A stretch of DNA of 64,000 nt from Azorinus chamasolen (taxonomy: Eukaryota > Mollusca > Bivalvia > Cardiida > Solecurtidae): positions 15,068,526 through 15,132,525 of the forward strand of contig OY755247.1 of assembly GCA_963576725.1 (NCBI GenBank), in the 5' to 3' direction. Under the pieces are notes generated by a model. That model did not search any database and had not been told where the DNA came from. It saw only the letters and a list, made by a program, of their open reading frames with translations. The position numbers and the translations under genes were made by a program. Each line of letters opens with the position of its first letter. Within the stretch, counting starts at the first letter, position 1. Shown here in pieces: positions 8,065 through 28,489 of this stretch.

Positions 8065-9417
8065 ATGTCAATCCCAAAAGAATTTAAATTTAATCCGAAC
8101 GTATCTTATAAATCGGGAGCCGCTTATAAACTTAAAAATATAAACCTTATCAAACAAGATATGTACGTTAATAAAGATAAAAGTTTTCCTGTAATTTTTC
8201 CAGATATATTTCAAAAATATCAAAATCCTACTTTACATTCTAACGATCCTTGGAATACTTGGTTAAATTCTCATTTCGATTGGTGGCAATGTCAATTAAA
8301 TTTTGCAGTTTGGTGCGCTACAGCTGGATGCGGAGTAAGTTACGAAGATCATTTAGAAAAAACTACCGATCTAACAAAAACGGTTTATACTTTTCACGTT
8401 TATTACTGTATATCAAGAATAATAAAAGAATTAAAATGTCCAATTCCTACTGATCCATCTTTTTGTTATTATAAAAATAGTTACGATAAAGCCGCGTATC
8501 AAAAATTATGTAACGAGTTTAAAGTTTCTTTAGATACTAATTGGAGACAAAAATTAGATAAAGGAGGTTACCAAGGTCTCGGTACTTATACTCAAATTTA
8601 TTCTTTAACTACAGAACAAAAAAGAAGTGAAATTAAAAGACTTTTAAGAACAGATCATATTGAACATTTTCATGGAAATAGAGCACAGGAAATTAGTAGA
8701 ATTTTAAGTGTAGAAAAAAATCTATCTTGGAATTTGAATAAACCCGGTCCAATTTATAATCCAAAAGATTCTATAACTCACACTACAAATATTAGTAACG
8801 CTTGGACTACTTTTTTATTAGATAAATCTAACGGATTTACGCATACTGGATTAGTTAGAATAAATGAAAGTATTAGAATATACGTATGGGCTTTACTAGG
8901 ATCTCAAAGTCAAACTAGAGTAGAAATTTTAAAGGTAGGAACCGGTTTTGATGCTCAAAAACAATTCTTAGCGAATATACAAGATGCTATAAATAGTCCT
9001 ATAGATTTACCTAGTCAGATTTCTAGATACGAAAATGTTTTAAAATACGCTAGAAGTAAAGTTAATTACAGTTACGGACTAGGACTTTATATGTCTCCGA
9101 GCGATATGATTTTACAAATAGGAACTATTGTCGGGTATAATAATGAAATTGTAGTATCGACCGAAGAACAAGATTTAGGAATTAATGATGACGTTAATTC
9201 TATAAGTAAATCTACTTCTAACGTAATAGATGGAACACCTACTAAACGTACTAATCCAGTTTGGATTAATCCAAATATAGATAAAATAATTAAAAAAGCT
9301 GAACCTAAAATAAAACCAGAAGTAAAACAGGAAGTATCAGAACACGAAGATAATAAAACGGCAATAATAGTAGGAAGTATAGCGGTAGGTCTTACGGTTT
9401 TATTTATTTATCGTTGA
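8065..9417 (+). CDS. Large Polinton protein with C-terminal membrane anchor (450 aa, unknown function)
   Basis: The only plus-strand gene inside the structural block. The long soluble part is rich in aromatic residues, His and Cys, with a striking segment around residues 63-96 (NDPWNTWLNSHFDWW, then CATAGCGVSYEDHL) and a second around 210 (DHIEHFHGNRAQEIS). A low-complexity Lys/Glu/Pro linker (about 405-430) leads to one transmembrane helix at the extreme C-terminus (AIIVGSIAVGLTVLFIYR). I recognise the type from other invertebrate Polintons but know no function; an anchored virion protein is a guess. No protease triad was convincingly seen. The 3' end overlaps the convergent 441-aa gene by 14 bp. 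Confidence 0.75.
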   Translation: MSIPKEFKFNPNVSYKSGAAYKLKNINLIKQDMYVNKDKSFPVIFPDIFQKYQNPTLHSNDPWNTWLNSHFDWWQCQLNFAVWCATAGCGVSYEDHLEKTTDLTKTVYTFHVYYCISRIIKELKCPIPTDPSFCYYKNSYDKAAYQKLCNEFKVSLDTNWRQKLDKGGYQGLGTYTQIYSLTTEQKRSEIKRLLRTDHIEHFHGNRAQEISRILSVEKNLSWNLNKPGPIYNPKDSITHTTNISNAWTTFLLDKSNGFTHTGLVRINESIRIYVWALLGSQSQTRVEILKVGTGFDAQKQFLANIQDAINSPIDLPSQISRYENVLKYARSKVNYSYGLGLYMSPSDMILQIGTIVGYNNEIVVSTEEQDLGINDDVNSISKSTSNVIDGTPTKRTNPVWINPNIDKIIKKAEPKIKPEVKQEVSEHEDNKTAIIVGSIAVGLTVLFIYR

Positions 9418-10729
9418 GATACTCTTTTGCCGCCGTAAATAATAATCCGATAACTAAAACTAATAAAACCCATAGATTATTAGCTAGCCAATTAACGACT
9501 TTACCCGTTGCGGATAACAACCACGATACGATAGCCCCTATTATTCCCGGTAATGCCGCTGCCGCTTTAGCGGCTAATTTAGCTAATAATTTTCCGATAT
9601 TAGATAATTGTTTTTTTATCCAATCTTTCACGCCGTCGCCTTTTGGCGGGGGTTTTGGAGTTGTAGATCCTCCTCCTCCACCGGGTATAACGGCTTCTAC
9701 GATAACACCGATAATCATTCCGAATGCGGTTAAAATACTAACTATCGTAATTCCTTGTTCCCTGAATAAAGTTTTTATTCTTTCGGCTAATGTCGTGTCT
9801 TCTCTTAATATTTTACGTATAGTTTCTTTTATTCTATTTAATTGACTTCTTAATTTTTCTTTATTAGTATTAATCACTTCTAATCTAGAACTTCTCTCAA
9901 TTTCTAAATCTATTATTCGTTTTTTTATCTCTTTTATTTGATCTTCATCATTGTTTGCTTTAGCTTGTTCTAATTTTTCTTCTTCTTTTGCTATATGTTT
10001 ATTTGTTTCATTAAGTTTTGCTAATTCATGTGCTATCTCTTCTTTAACCGTTGTCATCGCTTTCATAATGGCATCATATTCTCTCTTAGGTATATTATAT
10101 ACCTGTTCTAATTCATCAATTACTAGTTCTGAATTGTCAAAATTTGTTTCAACGGTATCTGTTAAATCTCGTATGTCTCGTTCGGAAGAAAGATCTTGCA
10201 TCGGAATTTCTTCTGGTCGAATTTTATTATTTGCATCAATTAGTTGTTTTAATTCCTTTCTACCCTTTCTAACTCTAGTACTATGAGGATCATAATCTTC
10301 TACTCCTAAAACGTGTCTAATAAAATCAACACCATATTTCCCTTGAAGTGTGTCAAATGAATAAAAATTCATTATAGCATCAGGGTTTGTACCTTTGTAA
10401 AATGATAGGGGGTAATTTTCATTATTATCATCCACACCAAACAAAGGTCTTCCATATTCATCGGGTGTTATATACAATTTGATATTCCTATTATTTAGTG
10501 GTTCTTGATTTCTATCATAAAATTGCTTTAAACATTTATTTAACAAAGAATGAGTTTCTCTTTCCCCGTCTGGTCCTGATAGATTATCTAATTCATTATA
10601 TTGAGTATTCAACGTACGTTGAAATTGTCTTTCATGATCAATAAAAGATGTTTCTTCTTCTTCATCTTCATGATCATAATCATCTTTATCAAACATAGGA
10701 TTTTCAAAATCATATCCGCCTTCAGCCAT
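9404..10729 (-). CDS. Coiled-coil protein with Gly-rich hinge and membrane-active C-terminus (441 aa)
   Basis: Layout: very acidic N-terminus (about residues 15-28), soluble domain to about 200, a long charged coiled coil (about 225-310), a hydrophobic segment (about 328-348), a GGGGG/proline hinge (about 350-366), an amphipathic Ala/Lys-rich helix (LAKLAAKAAAALPGI) and two further hydrophobic segments to the C-terminus. This C-terminal architecture is familiar from metazoan Polintons and resembles membrane-lytic virion proteins; an entry role like adenovirus pVI is inference. The leader is GAATAAAAATG. Confidence 0.75.
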   Translation of the reverse strand: MAEGGYDFENPMFDKDDYDHEDEEEETSFIDHERQFQRTLNTQYNELDNLSGPDGERETHSLLNKCLKQFYDRNQEPLNNRNIKLYITPDEYGRPLFGVDDNNENYPLSFYKGTNPDAIMNFYSFDTLQGKYGVDFIRHVLGVEDYDPHSTRVRKGRKELKQLIDANNKIRPEEIPMQDLSSERDIRDLTDTVETNFDNSELVIDELEQVYNIPKREYDAIMKAMTTVKEEIAHELAKLNETNKHIAKEEEKLEQAKANNDEDQIKEIKKRIIDLEIERSSRLEVINTNKEKLRSQLNRIKETIRKILREDTTLAERIKTLFREQGITIVSILTAFGMIIGVIVEAVIPGGGGGSTTPKPPPKGDGVKDWIKKQLSNIGKLLAKLAAKAAAALPGIIGAIVSWLLSATGKVVNWLANNLWVLLVLVIGLLFTAAKEYLNDK

Positions 10730-10808
10730 TTTTATTCGGAATAAATTGGTGGGGGATTTTCATATCTATAATTATAATTAGTGATATAATTATTATTAAT
10801 TGTATAAA

Positions 10809-11420
10809 TTATTCCTTTTTTAAACTGTTTTGTATACTGTTCATCGCTTCTTCCCTTCCTTTTTTTATTAATTTTTTTTTTTCCTCATCGGTTATTATTT
10901 CATTTTTATCTACTTTTTTAATTGATCTTATTTCTTCTTTTAGTTTAGTATATTTTTCCATTTCTACTAAAACTGTTCTAAATTCTTCAGGAGATATAGT
11001 TCCATCTCTTAAAGATTTAGATATAATATCTCTAATACTATTAAGTTTACTTTCAGCGGCTATTAAAATGTTACAATGTTTTTCCGTTTTTGTCATTAGT
11101 TTTCTTCTTATTAATTTAACGCACATACCTGTTCCACCGCATACGGCAGCGGCTATTTGTACCGGTATTAAAATTGGAATAGCTATTCCTATTCCGGCTA
11201 AAATAACTCCTGTAGATATTAAACCGGTATCTACTCCGTCCGTAATGTTAATTCCTCTTTTATATTTTTTTCTTAAAGATTTTCTAGTATCTCTTTCGTT
11301 AATTAAAATCTTTTCAATTTCTGATATTTTAGTTAATCTATAATTTTGACCGTTTTCTACGGAAAGATCGGGATATATATCGGAATGGTTCGGATCGCAA
11401 GGCGCCGTCGGTTGCTTCAT
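10809..11420 (-). CDS. Conserved Polinton membrane protein (203 aa, unknown function)
   Basis: Outermost gene on this side. After a polar N-terminus, residues about 22-55 form a helix (LTKISEIEKILINERDTR). A GVDTGL motif leads into a long hydrophobic region (about 65-100) that could form two membrane passes with a Gly-rich turn. The C-terminal half is a charged helical bundle (AESKLNSI, DGTISPEEFRTVLVEMEKY). The GVDTGL...KLNSI...G.IS.EEF pattern is well known to me from cnidarian Polintons, without known function. The leader is CTTTAAAAATG. Downstream (towards 10,740) a 79-bp AT-rich gap separates it from the next gene. Confidence 0.75.
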   Translation of the reverse strand: MKQPTAPCDPNHSDIYPDLSVENGQNYRLTKISEIEKILINERDTRKSLRKKYKRGINITDGVDTGLISTGVILAGIGIAIPILIPVQIAAAVCGGTGMCVKLIRRKLMTKTEKHCNILIAAESKLNSIRDIISKSLRDGTISPEEFRTVLVEMEKYTKLKEEIRSIKKVDKNEIITDEEKKKLIKKGREEAMNSIQNSLKKE

Positions 11421-12085
11421 TTTTAAAGGTATTTTTTTAAATTAATAGTGGGGACATAGGAGCGTTCTGTACCTCCTTTCACCTTTTTTATTTTCGTACC
11501 CTTCCCCACCCACGATAGTTTCTCTCTGTCCCTCCTTTAGGTTTTTTTTAATTTTTACTCACTCTACCCCCCGAGGAGTTTCTCGTGTCCCTCCGGGCTG
11601 TCCCTCCTTTTGGAGTAGTAAGTTTTTTTTTTACTACCCCTCCTACCCCCGAGGAGTTTCTCGTGTCCCTCCGGGCTGTCCCTCCTTTTGGAGTAGTAAG
11701 TTTTTTTTTACTACCCCCTCCTACCCCCGAGGAGTTTCTCGTGTCCCTCCGGGCTGTCCCTCCTTTTGGAGTAGTAAGTTTTTTTTTACTACCCCCTCCT
11801 ACCCCCGAGGAGTTTCTCGTGTCCCTCCGGGCTGTCCCTCCTTTTACCTACCTAATTTTTTTTTACCTCTCTCTCTACCCCCAATAGTTTCTCGTGTCCC
11901 TCCGGACTGTCCCTCCTTTTACCTTACTTTTTTATTTTATCACTCTCTCTACCCCCGAATAGTTTCTCGTGTCCCTCCGGACTGTCCCTCCTTTTACCTA
12001 CCTAATTTTTTTATTTTATCCATGTGTGTTAGACCCGCACCTGTGTGGTGGTACTGGTGGTTTTATTTTTTTAGGAAATTTATAT
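11421..12085. repeat. Non-coding terminal region of the Polinton with 78-bp tandem repeats
   Basis: No gene. C/T-rich repeats on the + strand. Four near-exact units start at 11,572, 11,650, 11,728 and 11,806 (period 78 bp) around CGAGGAGTTTCTCGTGTCCC and GTCCCTCCTTTT. Shorter degenerate units lie on both sides (near 11,511, 11,882 and 11,956). Each full unit has a GTAGTAAG-polyT-ACTAC hairpin. An open frame through the array (11,585-11,887) is a by-product of the repeat. The position fits the terminal inverted repeat of the element. Confidence 0.8.
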
Positions 12086-12176
12086 ATATATATATATAGG
12101 TAGTGACAAGCGAAGCGGGAACGGGATCACGAGCGGAGCGAGTGAGCCCGTTCTGTCACTACCTATATATATAAAG
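12086..12176. repeat. Imperfect palindrome at the Polinton right terminus
   Basis: Outer arms TATATATAGGTAGTGACA (ending 12,108) and TGTCACTACCTATATATA (from 12,155) are inverted copies. Inner GAACGGG/CCCGTTC arms also pair, leaving a GC-rich tip with GAGCGGAGCGAG. The segment 12,102-12,160 begins AGT and ends ACT, as Polinton ends do. Host MITE sequence starts just after it. Confidence 0.7.
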
Positions 12177-12304
12177 GAGCATTAATAGAGAAAAGAAAAA
12201 AAAGTAAACAGATTTTTCAAATTCTGTTAGACGGCTCCTGTCTGATCTGTGTCTACTCTGTTTGCAGATGTGTGAAAACATGTTTATATGAGGGAAAGGG
12301 TTAA
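12173..12304. mobile_element. Fragments of TTAA MITEs at the Polinton junction
   Basis: AAAGGAGCATTAATAGAGAAAAG matches the interior of family C (shown in part), so the Polinton lies beside or inside a family C copy. From about 12,225 the sequence is the end of a family B element, closing with GGGTTAA at 12,304. Confidence 0.6.
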
Positions 12305-12343
12305 GTTGTGGTGTTGATTGAGTTATGTGAAAAATGAGCAGAA

Positions 12344-12560
12344 TCAACCCTTTACTCCATAGGCTATTTTTAGACCCAACCTCTTTGAATGAATCGACCG
12401 AAAAGGAGCATTTACTTGAGAAAAGGAAAATGTTATAATTATTTAATATAGAAATTATTGTGATAAATAGAGCATTTGCTCCTATGGAGCAAATGATCTA
12501 GTTTCAAGAAGTGACTATTACAGAGGCTAAGAAAGGCATATTTATGGAGGAAAGGGATAA
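12344..12560. mobile_element. TTAA MITE, family C
   Basis: Starts CCCTTTACTCCATAGGCTAT, ends GGAGGAAAGGGATAA; flanks are mutated TTAA (TCAA/ATAA). The hairpin core GAGCATTTGCTCC is present but one arm is decayed. Confidence 0.7.
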
Positions 12561-12850
12561 TAAACCGTTCTTATTTATTGATTTTCACTACCCTTTAGTA
12601 ACCTAGATTTATGTAAGCCTATTGTCCAGGTATTGTGTACAGGCTGTTGATTTAACTTTCGTGCAAAACTGTCACTTTTCATGGCAAGCAATGCAAACTT
12701 GCATACTGGTTGTTCTAAAAATATCTTGTTTCAAATGGCTGATTAGACCAATATGGTGCACTGTCAAACAGTTTATTGCCAATAGATCATGAATAAGCTT
12801 CAACCAACAGATTTGATTGATTTAAAAAGTTTTTAGTCGCTAATGTCCTT

Positions 12851-13075
12851 TGAACCCATTCCCTCATAGGCTATTTTTAGATCCAACCTCTGAATAGATC
12901 TACCGAAAAGGAGCATTAACCAGAGAAAGGGAAATTTTTAAAATTTTGTAATTTGAAGCCATTGCGAAAGAGCATTTGCTCCTATAGGAGCAAATGCTAG
13001 ATGTTTATCAAAATGGTTTCAACAGGTGACTTTTACAGAGGCGTAAAAATGCGTATTTATAGAGGAAAGGGTTAA
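12851..13075. mobile_element. TTAA MITE, family C
   Basis: Left end TGAACCCATTCCCTCATAGG, right end GGAAAGGGTTAA. Contains the palindromic core GCTCCTATAGGAGC at 12,978-12,991. Confidence 0.75.
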
Positions 13076-13169
13076 AAAAATTTTTTTAAAAAATCCCAGA
13101 ATAGTCATAGTAAGCTTGACTTGTTTGAATTATGGAATAGTTTGTTTAAAAAATTCAGCGTTTAAATTG

Positions 13170-13399
13170 TTAATCCTTTACTCCATGAATATTCGTGTAT
13201 GAAATAATGACATGATGAATATTAATTAGATTATTTTCTATAATGGCGCATGAATTCAGAACATTTAGTCAAGGAAGAATCTATATTCTTAAACAAAAAG
13301 AGCAGACCCTTATCAGAAGGCTTCTTAAGGAGCTGTCTGATCTTGGTCTGCTCTGTTTGCAAAGGTGTGAAAAGGCAAGTCTATTAAGAAAAGGGTTAA
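13170..13399. mobile_element. TTAA MITE, family A
   Basis: TTAATCCTTTACTCCATG at the left and AAAAGGGTTAA at the right. The GCAGACC...GGTCTGCTC hairpin is partly deleted. Confidence 0.7.
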
Positions 13400-14093
13400 A
13401 CAACTTGTCCTGAAGAAGAAAAAGCACAAAGGTATAAGTACAAAAATATACACACAAAAGTTAAAATTACAAAAACAAATGTACACATGTTTTGGCCTGA
13501 ACCTCAACACCTTGCCCTCACAAAAAAAGTTATTTGGTATATCAGTAATCCTCTTATTCATAGATCTGTACATTAATTTGAACCAACGCCTGCTAGTTCA
13601 CTGTGACAGTCATAGCTTTGAGTTGGCCTCTACTATTACTTTTGTTTAACTTGGTAATTATGCATTGTTATGTTACTTTATTGACATGTTTTGTTATACT
13701 CAGCACAAGGTGCTCAAAGTGAGCTTTCAGGATCATTTAATGTTTGTAATCCATCTGTTTGGCTGTTTATATTTATTTTGTTTACAGATTAGCATCCACA
13801 ATTTATAATTGATCTGGTAGTACTCTGTAAAGGCATAGAAAGGCGTATTTATGGAGAAAAGGGTTAAGCCGTTTAGATACTGTATGTCTTTAAAGAAATT
13901 TTTCAGTTACAATCTATTTTAGCCACCGAACTTGAAGAAATATTTGTGGTAATAGCAGATCATGACAATGGTGTATTGTACAAAATCACAGTGAAAAGAA
14001 GCTGAACTATGATTACTGTTTTGACATACAGTAAAACCCCTTTGAACCTTTTCTCCGTGAATATTAATGTAAGAAATAAGGATACAATGAATA

Positions 14094-14342
14094 TTAACCC
14101 TTTCCCTCATATAAACGTGTTTTCACGCATCTGCAAACAGAGTAGACCCAGATCAGACGGCTCCTAGAGGAGCCGTCTGATCAGGGTCTACTCTGTTTGC
14201 TATAGAATTTCAAAGATCTGTGTCTTTACTTTCTAAAATGGCTACAGTGCTCCACCTTCCATATTTCATTATACCCTTTTTGTCCATGAATATTCAGTAG
14301 GTATTCAAATTTGTAATAAACACAGAACAGGGAAAGGGTTAA
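14094..14342. mobile_element. TTAA MITE, family B (full length)
   Basis: TTAACCCTTTCCCTCATATA to GGGAAAGGGTTAA, 249 bp. Strong hairpin around GACGGCTCCTAGAGGAGCCG. It lies inside remnants of a family A element (14,037-14,093 and 15,625-15,775). Confidence 0.85.
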
Positions 14343-15623
14343 TTATGTCTCCCCCCATATTTATATGGGGGAGACATATTGTTTTCGTGAGAGTTGTCTG
14401 TCTGTCTGTCTGTCCGTCACACTTTTTGTCCGGACGATAACTTCAATATGCCTGATGCCAGTTGATTGAAACTTCATATATGGAAAGAGCATAATGAGAG
14501 GAAGTGTCATGCACAAGGTCCATAACTCTGGCTTCACTAATATTGGAGTTATTGCCCTTTATAAAAAAAAATCACACTTTTTTGTCCGGACGATAACTCC
14601 TATATGGCTCATGCCATTGGATTGAAACTTCATATATGGAAAGATCATGACGAGAGGAAGTGTCATGCACAAGGTCCATAACTCTTGCTTCACTAATATT
14701 GGAGTTATTGCCCTTTGTAAAAAATATCATATTTTTTTGTCCGGACAATAACTTCAATATGCCTGATGCCAGTTGATTGAAACTTCATATATGGAAAGAG
14801 CATAATGAGAGGAAGTGTCATGCAGAAGGTACATAACTCTGGCTTCAATAATATAGGAGCTATTGCCCCTTGTAAAAAAATCCACACTTTTTTGTCCGGA
14901 CGATAACTTCTATATGGCTCATGCCATTGGATTGAAACTTCATATATGGAAAGATCATAACAAGAGGAAGTGTAATGCACAAGGTCCATAACTCTGGCTT
15001 CACTAATATTGGAGTTATTGCCCTTTGTAAAAAAAATCACAATTTTTTGTCCGGATGATTACTCCTATGTGACACATGCCATTGGAGTGAAACTTCATAC
15101 ATGGAACGATCATGATAACAGAAAGTGTCATGCATAAGATCCTTAACTCGAGCTGCAATAAATTTAGAGTTATTGCCCCTTGTACATTTGTTTAATTCTT
15201 TCTTGTCCGGACGATAACTCCTACATGGCTCTTGCCATCGTATTGAAACTTCATACATGGAAAGAGCATGATGAGAGAAAGTGTCATGAACAAGGGCCAT
15301 AATTATGGCTTTAATACTTTTGGAGTTGTTGCCCTTTGTTACATTTTTTGGCCAATCAATAACTCCTGTTCAACTGATGCTATTGGAATGACATTTTAAC
15401 TTTGGAAAGAGCATGATGAAAGTAAGTGTCATACACAAGGGCCATAAATCTGGTATCAGTATTTTTGGAGTTATTAGCTGTTATCATAATCCCCTTGAAA
15501 AATGTAGTGTGGAAAACTCATAATGAGGGGACGTCAAGACCATAACATTTTTCGTGATTTCCCTTTACATATTGTTTTTATTAGAGGGGAGACATCCGTT
15601 TTTGTGACAAAAACTTCTAGTTA
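14343..15623. mobile_element. Minisatellite-cored non-autonomous element (GGGGGAGACAT ends)
   Basis: Starts with a short hairpin TGTCTCCCCCC/GGGGGAGACAT, then GTCTGTCTGTC. A tandem core of about 155 bp follows, with units at 14,428, 14,584, 14,739, 14,894, 15,049 and 15,205 marked by GTCCGGACGATAACT. It ends near GGGGAGACATCC and CTAGTT. Elements with such cores in bivalves have been linked to Helitrons; this copy has no coding capacity. Confidence 0.7.
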
Positions 15624-15759
15624 GTTATTCATCTTGAATATTCATTGAATTTATTTTTTTTATAATGTCACATGAACACAGGAATATTTGGCCATGGCAG
15701 AACTTTAGAATCATATTATTTCACAAGCAAACAGAACAGGGGCTGTCTAATCTGAGTCT

Positions 15760-16051
15760 ACTCTGAATTATGGAGTAACAGTTTGAAGGTAGCTTAATGC
15801 AGCACGAAAGTTTTACAGAAAACTTCTGTAAGAGCTGTCTGCTAACTTTTGTCCTGCATGAAGCAACCACCTGCTTTTAAACCCTTTACTCCATAAATAC
15901 GCTTTCCTACACCTGGGTAGCTCTGTTTGCTTATGATATAATGTAGATATGATTTTACAGTTGCTGCCAAGGCCAAACATTCCTGTCTCCTTGTGCTAGT
16001 ACAGCAAAATTAATAATTATGAATATTCATGTATTAATTAAGTAGGGTTAA
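15760..16051. mobile_element. Family E hairpin fragment with a family A MITE
   Basis: 15,785-15,876 is a decayed E-type hairpin (TTAATGCAGCACGAAAG / CTTTTGTCCTGCATGAAGC). From 15,877 a family A copy begins (TTAAACCCTTTACTCCATAA) and ends GGGTTAA at 16,051. Confidence 0.6.
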
Positions 16052-16278
16052 AACAAGTATGATTATCCACAGTGGTTCCTATAGAGGGGCTTTGCTGTAT
16101 TTTGTAGCGGGTTGTTGGGGGTAAAGAATAAGTAATTTTTGGAGATCGATGTCAGCAGTGACAGTTGTATTTTTTATGCTTCCACTTTGTTTTTCGGCTC
16201 CAAATGACCATCAATGTCGATTGGCCCGTAAAACATCATTCATTCATTCCACTTTGTTTATCCAGTTTAACTGCATGA

Positions 16279-27026
<10,748 letters not shown>

Positions 27027-27290
27027 TTCCTGTAGCACTGCTGTGTATAGGGAACAGCCTTTCAAGTGATACTTTTAAAAAAAGAAAAAAGCGATGAAGA
27101 AGTGAATGTTAGATGAAGCTCCAGACAAAGAGTTGTACAGTTCAGTCAAAATATGTATCTTCTCAGACAAACTCGGGTATGATTCTAACGAGTTCCAAGG
27201 AAATAGGGGTTTACGAGAAATATAGAAAACAATTGTCATTGATTTCCTGAATATATATACTACTTATCTGGAGTTGTGTATGAAGTTTCT

Positions 27291-27514
27291 TTCACCCATT
27301 CCCTCATGTTGACGCCTTTTGATACCTCTGTAAAAGTCACTTTTTGAAACCATTGTGATAAATAGAGCATTTGCTCCATAGGAATTCATGCTCTTTTTAT
27401 CAGAATAGTATAAAAAAACCTACAAAATTCTAAAATTGTCCCTCTCTTTAGTTAATGTCGATAGATTTATTCAAATAGGCTAGATATAAGATAGCCAATG
27501 AGGGAATGGGTTAT
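27291..27514. mobile_element. TTAA MITE, family C (decayed)
   Basis: TTCACCCATTCCCTCATGTT to GAGGGAATGGGTTAT, in the 3' flank of ARF copy 1. Confidence 0.7.
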
Positions 27515-27694
27515 ACCTGTATTTGATAGTCCAGCACTTTTTATGCCTTTGCAAACGTGGTAGACCCTGATCAGGCAGTGTCAGCTCGATTTTCATGATC
27601 AGAGCCTGCTCTGGTTGCTTAAATATTACAGATCTGGTTCTGTAATGCTGGAGATGGCAATAAATTTCCTTATTCTTTATGTTTGATACAATAA

Positions 27695-27895
27695 TTAACC
27701 CTTTGCAAAGAGTAGGCCAAGATCAGACAACTCCTGTAGTAGCCATCAGATCTGGGTGTGCTGTTTGCCAATGAAATAATATAGATATGATTCACAGTTC
27801 TAACTTTGTAAAATATTCCCTTGTTCATAGTTCTGCTAATTAATATTCATGATGTCATTATTTCTTAAATGAATGTTTGTGAGGTAAAGAGTTAG
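27695..27895. mobile_element. TTAA MITE, family A
   Basis: TTAACCCTTTGCAAAGAGTA to GAGGTAAAGAGTTAG. A degenerate further A copy lies at about 28,010-28,265. Confidence 0.65.
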
Positions 27896-28489
27896 TTTTC
27901 AAAGTTGGCAGAGATGCATAAATAGTCATGAAGTCATGGAGTTGTTCACATAGGAACAGATTCTGTATGGTTTGAATATATTTTTTGAAAAAGATGTGTT
28001 GTGGTAGCTTTTAACTTGTGTTAAATTAATTTCATAGATTCATCTTTTTATGCCTTTGCAAACAGAGACGACCCAGATCAGATGGCTCCTGTTGGAGCCA
28101 TCTGATCAGAGTCTGCTCTGTTTGCTTATGGAATTATGTAGAATTGACTAGTTTCAATCATGGCTAAAATGGTCCTGTGTTCATATGCTTTTGTTTATAT
28201 GAAGCCACTTGATATTCATGATTTCATGATTTCTTACATTAATATTCCATGAGTGAAGAGACACTTGTAACCCCTGCACCTAACACTTGACATTGCATTT
28301 GTGATTTATATTTTTTGTAATGAAATAAAAAGAAAAGAAAAATTTCAAGAACTTCGGCTTGGTTTAAATTTCTTATACAAACAATTTAGATACAGATAAG
28401 AGGTCAAGTACCTCCGTGTTTCTTCGGGAGTAGATGTTTATGTGAATCCATCTTACATTTTAACCCTTTACTCCACAATCTAACCTTTT

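Larger units (their letters stand above)
1..12160. mobile_element. Polinton/Maverick (adintovirus-like) element, right-hand part
   Basis: A self-synthesizing virus-like DNA transposon that begins left of the window. Visible are the hallmark set: protein-primed PolB, retroviral-type DDE integrase, A32-like packaging ATPase, a double-jelly-roll capsid candidate and a penton candidate. There are also several small proteins of kinds I recognise from cnidarian and mollusc Polintons. Coding density is very high and every ORF inside is open, unlike the surrounding host DNA. CpG looks plentiful here compared with the host flank, which fits recent insertion. The right terminus is placed at the ACT closing a palindrome near 12,160, because beyond about 12,173 the sequence is host MITE. 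The target duplication cannot be checked without the left end. Confidence 0.9.

Noticed and set aside
9414..10286. Plus-strand open frames opposite the 441-aa Polinton gene
   Set aside because: Antisense shadows of a well-supported coding frame; no leader motif and low-complexity composition.
11585..11887. 100-aa open frame with repeated SLRAVPPFGVVSFF units
   Set aside because: It is translation of the 78-bp terminal repeats; the period is a multiple of three, which keeps the frame open by chance.
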